From Bolinopsis microptera (taxonomy: Eukaryota; Ctenophora; Tentaculata; Lobata; Bolinopsidae), in contig NC_087080.1 in the NCBI RefSeq assembly GCF_026151205.1, positions 14,517,337-14,581,336 on the forward strand: a stretch of DNA of 64,000 bases, in the 5' to 3' direction. The notes under the pieces are model-generated. The model saw only the letters and a program-made list of their open reading frames with translations. It ran no database searches and was not told the DNA's origin. Made by a program: the position numbers and the translations under genes. Positions 46,961-59,300 of the stretch are shown in pieces (the first letter of the stretch is position 1; the number at the start of each line of letters is the position of its first letter).

Positions 46961-47471
46961 TGCGCTGCGTGTCGAAGCGGCAACGTCCTCTAATGTTATC
47001 ACAGACTACTCACAAAATTATCTTCTGATTGACTTACTCAGTAAATGCATCTTTGAAGTATTTTTAGGTCTCAATTGCTGTGAAAATTTTTTCAATTTCT
47101 TTAAAAAATTCAACCCTTGTCAACTAGAACTCCCCACTTGCGCTAAAACAATTCCATTTTCTGTGATGCTATATGCTGCTGGCTACTTGATATGTATAGT
47201 AGCAAGACTCCTGGAGTTCTCTCATATAATGAGGAAAGCAAATTTAACAACTGGTAATGGGTCGACTTATCACTTATCTCTATGTTCAAACATGATTCTT
47301 TAAATATGCAGATAAAAACCTCGAACCAAAACACATTTTAATGGTGGTATAAACTAGGAAATCAAGTACGGTAGGTGTATATGTATAATTCAATAATGAA
47401 TTTTCGTAGATAGAAAGTTGAAAATATTTACAATGGAAATTTGTTTATGAATATAACAGCTGTCAATAGGA

Positions 47472-50400
47472 ATGTCTCGCTGTGTTGAGGAAACATCCAC
47501 AACGCTCAACAACATTAAGCAACTGCAACAAAAGCTTGACCAACAACTCAATGACGATATCAATGAGAAAATATACTGGAAACGAAAATGTGAACAGCTT
47601 GGTAAGTTCGTGTGCTTCTAAATAAACTAAAAGGTTGGATGATATTTTGCCTTCACTATAAATATTATTAAGTCTAATTTTGCTCAGTATTTCCAATCTA
47701 TATCTGTGGTCCTTATATGCAACTTAAAAGTTAATTATCGAATTTGGAAAACTGTTATCATTCACAGTAATGCCGAATTTCAGAGCAGGAATTGAAAGAC
47801 CTTAAGTCTAAAAAAGTGGAGCCAGTCAGACAGAAGATTGCTACAATGAGTAGTGAGGTTTGTTATATCTTTATAAATTCACTGTACCTACTATTAGTAA
47901 TCTTGTGCAAATTGTTAAATTCCTCATGCCCTACCTGTTTTTAGGCGAAGGTAAAGCTTTGAATTTGGTAAAGGGTTAGGGTTGAAAAGGGGCCATAGTC
48001 AAGGCTCGACTGGAATCCTGTCTTAATTAAAATCAGCCTATTTTTTGAATCCTGGTCCTGCACTGATGAACCATTTTACGTTGTAACATTAATAATCAAT
48101 ATGCTAAGACTTCTAGTAACTAAGAGTCATCAAATAAAACTGGCTGGGTAATATTTCATTGCATTTAATATCGAATTATTGATATTAATAAATTAGGTAT
48201 GAGTAATAGGTTAAGTAGTCGTGACTGATAAACCACAAGATACTCAGGCTCTATCATATTATAATAGATCTACGGATAACCAATTAATGTACGATGATGA
48301 GTATTAGTGCTTTTCATTCAAACAAGTAAAAACAAATCTTTTATGTCATGTTTCCAGGGTTTGGACTGGAATTGCCCGCTTAAAGAACTTCCATCGCGTT
48401 ACATTACATAATTTTCTCAATAAATGTAATAGATTTGTAGTGTTGTAATTAGTTTAAATTAGTATGTTTTACACTAAAATCAAAATGTAGAATATTCTGG
48501 AAATTTGATACAGTTTCTGGAACAGCGCCTTCTTACTCTTCTGGAAAGGTCGCCCTTACAATCCTCACCAAATCATCTTGCTCCCCAGGAACGAGTTTCA
48601 CAGGATCATTAAATCCCTGACCATCATAATTGAGACTATACGTCATACCATTACTTGTCTTATCTTGTAACCAAAACATCAGCTCCTTTAGGAAGGACAG
48701 CATGCATTCTGGTCGCCAGTAGTTTGATGCAATTCTTTCTAGATCTTTCATTGTGAATTTCTGTATTGCCTTCAGATCTCCGTCTTCTGTTCTGAATCCA
48801 ACGTAGACTTTGTTTATGCCAAGAGGAGCACAGTGAGCCCAAAACTTCCTGGTTTGGAATCTTTCAAAATTTACATGCTGCCTATCTGTTTCAATTACTG
48901 GGGCTGTTTTTAACTCAACGTAGTTCTCCAGGACATCCTGGTGATCCCCGGGTAATCGACAGGGTATCCTAGAGTTGGTTAGTAGCTTCAGGTGTCCTAG
49001 TTGGACAAGTCGTGTCATCCTGATATCCACATCCTGACACGAATATCCGGCCGTTCTTCTCCCTCCCGTCCTCATCACGTCCTCGAACACAACACCCCAC
49101 TCCCCGTACTTCCTGTAATCATCTGGCCAAAACACGGGACCATCTAGTTGTGTGTCGTCACTCTCAAGGTACAGGGTGTTGTTGTATTTGTATAATTTGG
49201 CCTTCCACGGATCTTTTCTATTGTAGGGAATCTGACATAACTTTCTTATCAATCTCCTGCTAGCCACTATGTCAACATCACACATATTGTAATTCACAGC
49301 TTCAGCCCACCTCAAGATCTTATCTACTGATGAACAATCCAGACTCGGCTCAGCCGGTTCTTCAGTTCGCAAACTCATTGGCAGTTGAATGGGAGCTTCT
49401 AGTTGAGGAATTCTGCACAATTCGGGGGTATCATCGCCAGAATGCACTGACCACACCGTCATGGGCTCCTCTGGGTTCAGATCGTTGAATCTGCCAACTT
49501 CTTGAACACTGAGGTGTCTCGTGTTTGTACCACGATATTGCTTTGGTCTTCGGACCAGAAACTGCTCACTGGTCATATTTAATTTCCTGGTGTGAGATAA
49601 AATTAATTATTTTCTGATTTGAAATGTGCCATCAATCAGTTATCACCGGCAACTTAAATCATAGTAAAAACAAGAATTTCGCCGCGGTTACACCACGCAC
49701 GATTAATTTTCCCTGCTTAAAGTTAAACCGTTAATATTTGCAACGAAAAGTTAATTTTATCGATTGATAAAAATTAGATATTGGATTATTTTGTTGTTAA
49801 AAAGTTGCAATATTTTCATCGTAATTTGTCATTGCGCGCGTGCAGGATTGCATGTACTCGAATATTTAGTACGCCGCGCACAAATTTTGGGCTAATTTAA
49901 TTTGAACGGCATCGTTTGACAATTGAAATTCGCGTTGGATACTGCAATTAACTAACACATGCCGAGCGTCGCGCGCAGCATAACAGACGCTTCCTTTACG
50001 CATAATTATAGGGGAGTGGTCTATATTGCGAAGGAGCAGACTTTTGTCGTCACCGCAGGTCCATCGGGATAGCTCATATATCCAAACCCGATTACTTATT
50101 CCCTACGATCTTTTTGCCTTCGGCAAGAGCAGGGAAAAATATGATATAAAATATAGATGCGTGGGATTGTGAGTACAGGAGACCTTTCAAAAGATTTTAA
50201 TCGTATACGGCCACTTGTGGTATGAATAACTTGACTCCCGCGTATATAATAAGATTTATTTTGATGGAATCCCCTGCAGGAACATGATTTGCTGTAGGTG
50301 CAAGTTTTACAATTCGGCTACAACTTTTAAAACAATCCGGCGGTTGAAAAACAATGTTAGAATGGTAATCTCAGCAGAACATAATATTATCTCAATGCTT

Positions 50401-53400
50401 TGTTGTATTTTGACACCAAAACTTGATAAGATTATTTGTTAAAAAATAACCTGCTAAAAACATAAACTGACTAAAACATTACATTTAGTCACGTGAAACC
50501 CCCAATGTAATTATGTTTTTACACCGGGGTAATAGATCTCTAGTCTCTCCGGCTACAGCTTATTATACTGTTATCTCCCACAACGCTTTAGGTTGTTGTA
50601 CATGGTTCCGGCCATAGTTTTGGTTGAGAAATGGAATTAAAGAATTAAGGCCAAAATCTGTGGCATGACATCTTGATTCTTACTAATTTATGATATGTTA
50701 CATCTTGACTACCGGAATTTAGATGATGGGAGTTCAGCTCGTTTAAACTAAAACAATGCTCTGTGAAAAATTATTTCATAAATCAAAACTGAAAATATTT
50801 CATTTTCAGGTCGTTGACAGTAACCCATATTCAAGGCTTATGGCTCTTCAACGTATGGGAATAGTGGACAACTATCAGGAAATAAGGTACAAGTTATTTA
50901 ACACAAGATTTAACACACTTCTTGTTATTATGTTTTTATACAGATCACTAACAACCCATTTTAGCGGCTGTAACACCTCAGTCATGAGCTAAATAGTAAT
51001 ACACCAGGAACTACACAGTGGCAGTTGTAGGGGTCGGTGGGGTGGGAAGTGTTACTTCCGAGATGTTGACAAGGTGTGGAGTTGGCAAACTCATACTCTT
51101 CGACTACGATAAGGTCGAGCTGGCCAACATGAACCGGCTCTTCTTTACTCCCGACCAGTCTGGTTTGTTTTTCAGTCGTACCGGCTCTTCTTTACTCCCG
51201 ACCAGTCTGGTTTGTTTTTCAGTCGTAGAATTTCATATTTTTCAGACACTGTATGAAAGATTTTGAAAGAATTAAACTTTCTTAAATGGTAAAATTCCCA
51301 ACTCTGCTGTGACTTCATTTGTCATGTTTTGAAATGTCTCCTTAATTCATGACACATCCAAAGGTTTATCAAAAGTTGAAGCAGCACGTGATACACTTAC
51401 CAACATAAACCCGGACGTAGAAATACACACCCACAACTACAACATTACACACGTGGACCACTTTGACCACTTCATGACCACTATCAGTACTGGTGGTCTC
51501 CAGGGTAACCCTGTTGATCTCGTTCTCTCTTGTGTGGATAATTTCGAGGCCAGGATGGCCATCAACCAGGTTAGCTTTTCTTAGTTTTACGTTGGCCTGG
51601 GTGGTACATTAGAGTGGTTCATTTTACCAAAAGTTGTTCAAATAATTAGAAATCATATCTTATTAGTTGCTCTATAGGGTCAGGAACGACCAAAAATTTT
51701 TTTTTGACTCTAGTGTTCCGGATATGGTCCGCACATGCCACGCCCATTTTTATAGCGTTTCTTATACAGGTAAAATTGTCTAAATCGTCAATTTAGTCAT
51801 GAAGGAGTATGGAAGGAGTTCTGAATGTGTGCTCCTCTAATATAAACAGTAGAAAATGGTTAACTTTAGTCGAGGTCTCAGGTCTCTACAATGTCGGGAA
51901 GTTCCTGCAGGAGTTTGCGCATTGCGCTGAAGCGCGGGATTCACTGCGCCAAAAGTGAAGGTCGTAGAGACATGAGACCTTGACTAAAGTTAACCTTTTC
52001 ATACCATTACTATAGGAGTGTGACACTTTCAGAGTCCTGAACACATTCCTATATCACTTAATCGTCAATTATATGAATTTTACCTGTTAAAATATATCAT
52101 CTTTAACTGATATCAATTTAGTTTAACACTGTTAGCTTTTAAATAGGAAATAATTTACTTCACACCAAACTCACACTTAGCATAAAGAAATACAAAAAGA
52201 TTCCAAATTGAACTTTGATTATATCCTGGGACTGGTTATCATTTCTCGATTGTTCTCCATTCTCCAACGCAGTCAGAAAGTTCAGATTTAGGTAGACTTG
52301 GTTTTCGAATCTTCATATGTTCAGAATTGAAGTAGGCCAGAAGGGGTTTGGTTACCAGAGGAATTGAATATCTTCGTGGAACAAGGAAATTAATGAGGTC
52401 TTCGTTGATTTCTTCATAACTCGTCACTGACAGGATGAGTATTGACGAGATCCACTGATTACTTCATAGCTCGTCATTGATAGGATCAGTATTAATGAGA
52501 TCGAATGATTACTTGATAGCTCGTAACTAACTGGATCAGCATAACATGACTAACGACTAACGAGGTCCAGTGATATCTTGCTGATTCGTCAAGGTCAGTA
52601 AATAACTATAAATATCGAAAAAATTTGCTTACAAATTACAGAGTGCAAATGCCTTCTTCACAACTATCGGCTATGAACGGAACAGATGAATCTCTTCTTT
52701 GGCTTCATCTTTTAAAATGACTCAGTCCCTCTGAAACAAGATAATGCTTAGGACTAGGAGGAACTTAGTTAAGTTCTCGTAGGATTCGCTAAGAGGAAAA
52801 TTACTTAGTAAGCTAACATTCTTTTGTAGGATGTTACCACTCATCATATCTGTTATCCAGTATAATCCCACAACTAGACCCTCTCATTTTTGAGTCTCGA
52901 CAATGACTGCAGCAATGTGTACTATTTTGATGCTCGGTCCAGGTAGTCTCCAAGAAAGCCTCCTTTTTTTATACTCTCATATTGTGTGTAAGTTTGGTGT
53001 GAAGTAAATTATTTCCTATTTAAAAGCTAACAGTGTTAAACTAAATTGATATCAGTTAAAGATGATATATTTTAACAGGTAAAATTCATATAATTGACGA
53101 TTAAGTGATATAGGAATGTGTTCAGGACTCTGAAAGTGTCACACTCCTATAGTAATGGTATGAAAAGGTTAACTTTAGTCAAGGTCTCATGTCTCTACGA
53201 CCTTCACTTTTGGCGCAGTGAATCCCGCGCTTCAGCGCAATGCGCAAACTCCTGCAGGAACTTCCCGACATTGTAGAGACCTGATACCTCGACTAAAGTT
53301 AACCATTTTCTACTGTTTATATTAGAGGAGCACACATTCAGAACTCCTTCCATACTCCTTCATGACTAAATTGACGATTTAGACAATTTTACCTGTATAA

Positions 53401-55234
53401 GAAACGCTATAAAAATGGGCGTGGCATGTGCGGACCATATCCGGAACACTAGAGTCAAAAAAAAATTTTTGGTCGTTCCTGACCCTATAGAGCAACTAAT
53501 AAGATATGATTTCTAATTATTTGAACAACTTTTGGTAAAATGAACCACTCTATGGTACATCATTCAATTGATTAGTTTCACTTATCTTGAACGAGAGAAT
53601 ACTTCCGGAAAAATGTGAATAACAGAGTTATAATAAATATAGAGATATAAATTGAATTCCTGAAACTCTAAAAGCTGCTCCATTACACAGGCATGCAACG
53701 AATTAGGTCAAGTGTGGATAGAGAGTGGAGTAAGTGAGAACGCAGTATCTGGACACATCCAACTACTGGACCCTGGTAAATGTTTATCATTAAAATACAG
53801 GAAGAAGAACGTATCATATGTTATTTATGATACCTTCTATTTATTCTTTCATTTGTTAATGGCACTTTTGTGATACCCAGTATAAATTATTGTTTTGACA
53901 AATTATTTTCCCTGTAGGACGAACAGCCTGCTTTGCGTGTGCACCCCCACTTGTTGTTGCCAGTAAGATCGATGAGAAAACACTCAAAAGAGAAGGTATG
54001 CTCAAATACTCACAAACAGACTTTTCAAATCGCCATCTGGCTCCCGAGTTATCGCATGTTTATGAAAGTTAAGTTTGTGTGTTAGTTGGGAAAGGTGAAA
54101 AAAGTTATCTTATGTTTTTACTTCTTATCTTCAGGTGTTTGTGCCGCATCGTTGCCGACAACAATGGGTGTAGTCGCTGGATTGCTTGTCCAAAATACCC
54201 TCAAATACTTGCTCAAGGTAAGTCAACCCTGTAAGATATGATTAGTGCGACATGTGGCAATCCGTAAGATATGGAACACGCGAATATAAAAAGTGTGATT
54301 ACAAATGCGCTGGACACGTGAAATTGTCGCGCGCGCGCGTTTATTATTGCGTGACATTAGCTGATCGAGATCGGTTGCACAACTTCAGAAATGAGAAATC
54401 ACACATCAAATTTTAATTTGTATTTCCTCGTGTAGTTTGGTGAAGTAACAGAATACTTGGGCTACAATGCACTGAACGATTTCTTCCCGCAATTTAATCT
54501 CAAGCCGAACCCTACCTGTGACAGTAATGGTAAGTTGCAAAATAGTCACTTTACGGTTCAATTATTTTGTAAGTTCTGGAGAATTGAATTGGACATTCCT
54601 TAGTCATTATCTTATAGTTTGTAGGAATTTTTAAGTCGGCCTAATCTTATTTGTATTTTAAATCAGCGTGTTTGAAACGACAGAAGATATGGGCGGAAAC
54701 TGCGCCAGCTCCGATTAAGGAAGAAATAGTCGAGGAGGAAATAGTTCATGAAGAGGATTGGGGAATATCACTAGTGGACGTTAGTTAAAACACATCGCTT
54801 TGAGATGGCATCTTAGAAGTCTTAGTTTTATGATGGGCATAATTGCAAACATGGCTAATCAAATACACATTTAGGGATTAGTAACATCATTCTAACGCTA
54901 AGGTAAGCTAGCAACTAAGTTTAAGCTAAAACGACCAATAATAAAACCAGGAGGAAGGTGGGACCACATCAGAAGATTTGTCAGTGACAGATGGTCTCAG
55001 ACTCGCTTACACGATGGATAAAGTTAATAACGATACATTGCAAGGTAAAGGAATTATCAAGTTAAGAGAAGTTGGTGAAGTCTGTACGCATAATGTTATT
55101 TTCTGTGCCATTTTCAATTTTGTATGAGTTTTTGTAATAAAGTTCAAGTAAAATCCTCTTTTTCAGACAATCTCGTGTCGGTTGATGAAGGAACTAGTTT
55201 AGAAGACCTGATGAGACAGATGAATCAGCTTTAG
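47472..55234 (+). CDS. UBA5: Ubiquitin-like modifier-activating enzyme 5 (UFM1-activating E1)
   Basis: Twelve exons: 47472-47601, 47784-47857, 50810-50886, 51008-51162, 51364-51569, 53691-53775, 53918-53995, 54135-54217, 54436-54529, 54667-54779, 54951-55044, 55167-55234 (418 residues; phases all consistent; human UBA5 is 404). UBA5 adenylates UFM1 and hands it to UFC1 for ufmylation. Seen here: an N-terminal coiled coil, MSSE joined to [19 protein letters not shown], the nucleotide-binding loop [24 protein letters not shown], zinc ligands CFAC and CDSNAC, and the catalytic-Cys segment [13 protein letters not shown]. The UFM1-interacting stretch [11 protein letters not shown] and the C-terminal UFC1-binding end [12 protein letters not shown] are present. 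Intron 2 contains an antisense DXO-like gene; intron 5 is inflated by a 1.94-kb transposon. A 47-bp duplication covers the exon 4 donor; only the first donor keeps frame. Confidence 0.96.
48358..48424 (+). other. Candidate alternative terminal exon of UBA5
   Basis: After TTTCCAG, 54 nt in phase with exon 2 read [17 protein letters not shown] and stop at 48411, with AATAAA at 48419-48424. Use of it would give an 85-residue coiled-coil-only product and end the transcript before the nested antisense gene. It could equally be a chance match. Confidence 0.35.
48533..49576 (-). CDS. DXO/Rai1-family protein, intronless, nested in UBA5 intron 2
   Basis: 347 residues in one exon. Family features: SVQEVGRFN near the N-terminus, the [11 protein letters not shown] helix with Glu165 in the place of the first catalytic Glu, YVELKT (Glu221, Lys223), then [20 protein letters not shown], all in the DXO order. 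DXO/Rai1 enzymes remove defective 5' caps and degrade the RNA. However, the usual Gly-Glu-x-Asp metal motif between these is absent (the region reads [16 protein letters not shown]), and the Gln that follows in WWAQ-like sequences is His248. Activity may therefore be lost or altered. Lack of introns and its location antisense in an intron suggest a retrocopy with a retained ORF. The Met at 49576 is the first in frame. Confidence 0.85.
   Translation of the reverse strand: MTSEQFLVRRPKQYRGTNTRHLSVQEVGRFNDLNPEEPMTVWSVHSGDDTPELCRIPQLEAPIQLPMSLRTEEPAEPSLDCSSVDKILRWAEAVNYNMCDVDIVASRRLIRKLCQIPYNRKDPWKAKLYKYNNTLYLESDDTQLDGPVFWPDDYRKYGEWGVVFEDVMRTGGRRTAGYSCQDVDIRMTRLVQLGHLKLLTNSRIPCRLPGDHQDVLENYVELKTAPVIETDRQHVNFERFQTRKFWAHCAPLGINKVYVGFRTEDGDLKAIQKFTMKDLERIASNYWRPECMLSFLKELMFWLQDKTSNGMTYSLNYDGQGFNDPVKLVPGEQDDLVRIVRATFPEE
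51134..51227. repeat. Perfect 47-bp tandem duplication over the UBA5 exon 4 splice donor
   Basis: 51134-51180 and 51181-51227 are identical. Each holds the exon end (GACCAGTCTG), the GTTTGT donor and a downstream TTTTTCAG. Because 47 is not divisible by three, use of the second donor would shift the frame. Confidence 0.97.
51610..53552. mobile_element. 1.94-kb fold-back DNA transposon, hAT-like, in UBA5 intron 5
   Basis: Termini TAGAGTGGTTCATTTTACC and complement; arms of about 565 bp (51610-52175, 52986-53552), nearly identical. Perfect 8-bp target duplication TGGTACAT at 51602-51609 and 53553-53560. An 8-bp duplication and TAGAG ends fit hAT elements. Each arm contains a further imperfect palindrome (AACTTTAGTC near 51863, GACTAAAGTT near 51984). 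The 800-bp centre has no transposase ORF, so it is non-autonomous. Confidence 0.92.
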
Positions 55235-56309
55235 GTTCCCATCAGTTTGAAGATAAATAATATTGAATAATATTGATATAAGGATTTCAGTTCAGTTTCT
55301 TTTAAGTGGGATATTTATTTAATGATGAATGATTTTTTTCAATTAATCAGGGATTTTTTTCGACCACTCATCTTCAAGATAAATTATTGAAATCTGAAGT
55401 CTAATTAACCAGAAAATTACGAATAATTAAAAAAAAACGAAAATGTACGAATAACTAACCAGTATCTATCTTGATCTTGCTAATATTCCTATATGTGAAT
55501 TATGATACATAACATGTATTCATAAACATGTTATCTGAAAGCTGTTCTGGCTAATTGCTGTCAAAGAGTAAGAGATGTTTAAGCGCCTTCAGATTGGTCG
55601 CATGAGTGCATTGTACAATTTCATTCGTAGTTGTGCCTTTTTTGCTTGATACTTGCGAATTTGTGTCTCAAAAAAGTGATATTTAATTACGGCGTTTTTA
55701 ATTGAGTGACGGAATTGGAAAAAATCTTTTACGCAAGCTTTTGATTTAATAATGCAAATTTTATTTGTTTCTCAGGCTAGGTACAAACGTAAAATTCAAA
55801 TGGACAAAAGGATACAATCTTTATACTTTTCTCATCACCAAACTTAAACATTATCTTCGAATGTATCTTACATTATCAAACCTATTATATATGTACATTA
55901 TCAAACCTATGTACATACTATAACTACACATTATATCTGAACAAATCACAAGTTTTAGATTTGGTTGGTGGTTAAATAAGAACTCATCTGCAGGAATAGA
56001 GCTGTTGTTCTGATTGTCAAATATTAACCGCGAGGCAGAAGACTTTCAGCTATTTATCACTTTAAAAGCTGTTTATATACTTCAAGCCATGACAAATCTT
56101 TGGGTTAAAATCTATCTAAAGCATTAAAAAAAGTTAAATTACTGTTTATCAAATAACATCAAATTAATTTTATCCTGTCTCTCATCCTCTCATACATCCT
56201 CAACTGAACTCCATACTATCCAATTAACAGTTTACAAAAACGTAACAAAATCTCTGAAGAATCCAGCACGTGTTGGCCACATGCCAGCTTGTGAATAGCA
56301 CGTGATTTA
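55235..56309. other. Convergent 3' intergenic region, UBA5/XRRA1
   Basis: The stop codons of the two convergent genes are 1.07 kb apart. No exon seen. Short direct repeats of ACATTATCAAACCTAT... occur at 55870-55915. Confidence 0.5.
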
Positions 56310-59300
56310 TCACAGGGTATACTGGGAACTCTCCCTGGAAATGGAGTCTTCTGCATCCTCTTCCTCTCGGAATGTGTAGGGAGTGTTGCTAACTCTCTCT
56401 GAGTCGTACGTGCTTGCCTGGAGGGGAATTTGTATGTTGGCATTTGATAATATTGAAATTGTAGATTAGATGATATGCTTAATATTGCACGGTCTGTTGG
56501 CACAGAAATATGTGATCACCTACTCTCAATTTTCCCACTTAAGTTGTGTAAATTTTATCTACTAATGTAATCTGTATGCACAATCCACTACAGTAAACTG
56601 GATACATTGCATGCCAACAGTTGTAACACGTGTTTCATGCTTGTCAATGTCTCAGAGAGGATTGTTACTGAGTATACAGATGTACTTATTAATTAATGTG
56701 GCAAGCAATGGACGGCAAATAAGAATATCTTATGTAACGGAATAATGAATACCTATGCTTATATTATTAATACAATGATTTCTGTTGAATATTCTGGTGT
56801 GACCCGTGTACTGTCGGTGTACTGGTTTTGAGACTCATGGAATGATCATGTACCTGTGTACGGGGAGGAAGTATTGATAAACTGGGTACATTCTGTTCCA
56901 GAGTGAATGAGCTCTTCATACTTGGGTCAGTGCCCCTGATGTCTTCCAGAAGAGAGGATCTCTGTTGCAAACATTCACTTCTTACTTGATTGTATCTCTT
57001 TTGAATCTGAAATGAAAGTATCGGAGTTAAATTGTATCCGGCAAGTATTGTTTCCCTATTTGGGACAACATTACTAAAGTAAGGAAGCAGCTCTAAGACA
57101 TAGCATATCGTATAGCTAGGAGGGTTTGGAAAACATTACCTGATCCAACAGTCTTCGACCCTGCTTCTTCGTCCTAGTATTTTCACTGGCGATATAGTCG
57201 CCGAGACCGCCTTCTAGAGCGACGTTTTGATTCCTTATCATTCGCAATCCATCATTCAGGGGTTTATCCTTGTCTATTTTCTTGCCCTTTGGAACCAGAC
57301 GTTTTCCCTGACCGAATAAAGTGTTAAGAATTCTCGTTATTTTAAACTTGTTAGGAAAACCATGTGGATTGTTGCCATAGCAACTGAAATTTCAAATTGT
57401 TGAAAAGTTAGACTTTTCTTACTGCGAGAACAAAAATATCCGCGCGTTACAGATCGTCAACGCGCGGCGCATTGCCTCAAAGTCATGTTATACCTTGCAA
57501 GACTTGTAGATATGCTTCCTTGGAAGTACTTCTGAGTTACAAACAGGTTTATAGATGTCGGGTAGGATCATAGTCTTTTGTAGTGCTTTCCTGAGGGAAC
57601 TTACAGCACTCTGAAATAGAAAAAAAGTATCAACAATTATACATAAGTTTGAATTCACGGCAATCGTCAACAATTAGGACACTAAAAATATCATTCTCAA
57701 GTCCAAAACATAGATAAACCTGTATATGTTCTGGGATATAGTCGTTGGGGTCGTCATCAACGTCAACAAGATCTTCGAAACCCTGAGATATGTACGATTC
57801 ACTCCGAGGGTAAAATAAAATTACACGCATCAAACAAAAAGGTGCAAAATAAAATCATACACATGAAACAAAAACATGAACCTCTTCGAATGACACAAAT
57901 TTGTAAATGTGACCTGATATTAGTCTACCTTGTATCTATCAGGAATATGAACAGTGCTGGCGGTATAAGACAGTATATCAGGCTCACTTTCTTCTTCATC
58001 CTCCTCTTCTGCCTCCTGATCGTCCACTTGAGTCAAAAACACGCCCTCGTCAGGAGGCCCTGTTCAGGAGCCTCTTTCTGGGCTTCAGGAAGAGATACAG
58101 AGGGAGAAATGGGAGGCACTGAGGATCCTGAAGTTCATTTAGTTAGAAACATTTTGGGGTGGAACATTCTATGCATTCGTTTAATAGGGCAAGAGCGCTG
58201 AAATTAGATAATTATTAGATTTTGAATGATTAGTGAGTTAAAGGGAAAACCAGCAGTAGTAGGTGGAAGAGCAAGGGAAGGAGCAGACTCCAGGGTTAGC
58301 AACTCTGGGTGGGGCTGTCTGGGCAGAGGTCGAGGGGGTTCCTTGATGCGGCGGGTTCCTGCGCTTACTGTAACAGAGGGAGGCTTCTTCACTTTGGAGG
58401 GTGGGTTTCTGATGATGGTGATCCCGTTGCGGAGGGTGAGTTCGTGGGTGAGAAGAATAGGGAGACCTCGACATTGGGTTATTACTGGGTTATTGTGTAG
58501 GACTAGTTGGCAGAGTTTGGGCCACAGTGCACACGCTAACACTCCCTCTTCTTCTGAGATCTGGAATAGAGTTCTGGGTAAGTTGTAAGTTATCTTTCAA
58601 AGTAAAAGATACATGCTTTGGTTTGTAATGTGAGATCTGAGGATGAATTTTAGCCTTTGCTTAAGTAGCCTTGCACAGCTTTGGTGATGTGTGTTTTTGT
58701 TTTGTGTCGAGCAAATATGCTTCGTTCGCCTCCGTGAGATGTGGCGCTTACCAATTAACAATTAACATAAATACAAATCATAAATTTAGTTACAATTTTT
58801 GAACTTGTCAGCTTTAATGCTAAACGGTAGCCCGAATACTAGCAAAACTTGAAGTTTCTTACCACTTATTATATAATAACTTCATGTCAACCTGGAATAC
58901 TTTGTTAAGACGTTCAAATATAGGGTTATACTATCATAGCCAGCTTTTAAGTATTCAAATTGAATTTTGTTATGTTTAGTTTAATTAAGCTATTTATTTG
59001 TGCTAAATTAAAATTAACATTTATCTAAACTATTTATATTGATCAGTTAGATGTAATTAACTCCAATCGTTGGCGTTATTTCGCTAATATAATATCAGCT
59101 GGAGAAGCTGAACTAATGAGTACGCACCACGTTATCAGATAAGATAAGAGTACTCACCACGTTATCAGATAAGATAAGAGTACTCACCACGTTATCAGAT
59201 AAGATAAGAGTACTCACCACGTTATCAGATAAGATAAGAGTACTCACCACGTTATCAGATAAGATAAGAGTACTCACCACGTTATCAGATAAGATAAGAG

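Noticed and set aside
47472-48411. A separate small coiled-coil gene
   Set aside because: Exons 1-2 end in MSSE at the exact phase needed to join VVDSNPYS of UBA5 exon 3, matching the UBA5 N-terminus; only the 48358 exon remains as an optional alternative end.
58021-58200. Frameshift in XRRA1 exon 14
   Set aside because: An acceptor at 58060 restores phase with exon 13, so the apparent shift is an intron boundary.
57842-58588. Plus-strand ORFs of about 120 codons
   Set aside because: Antisense to phase-consistent XRRA1 exons.
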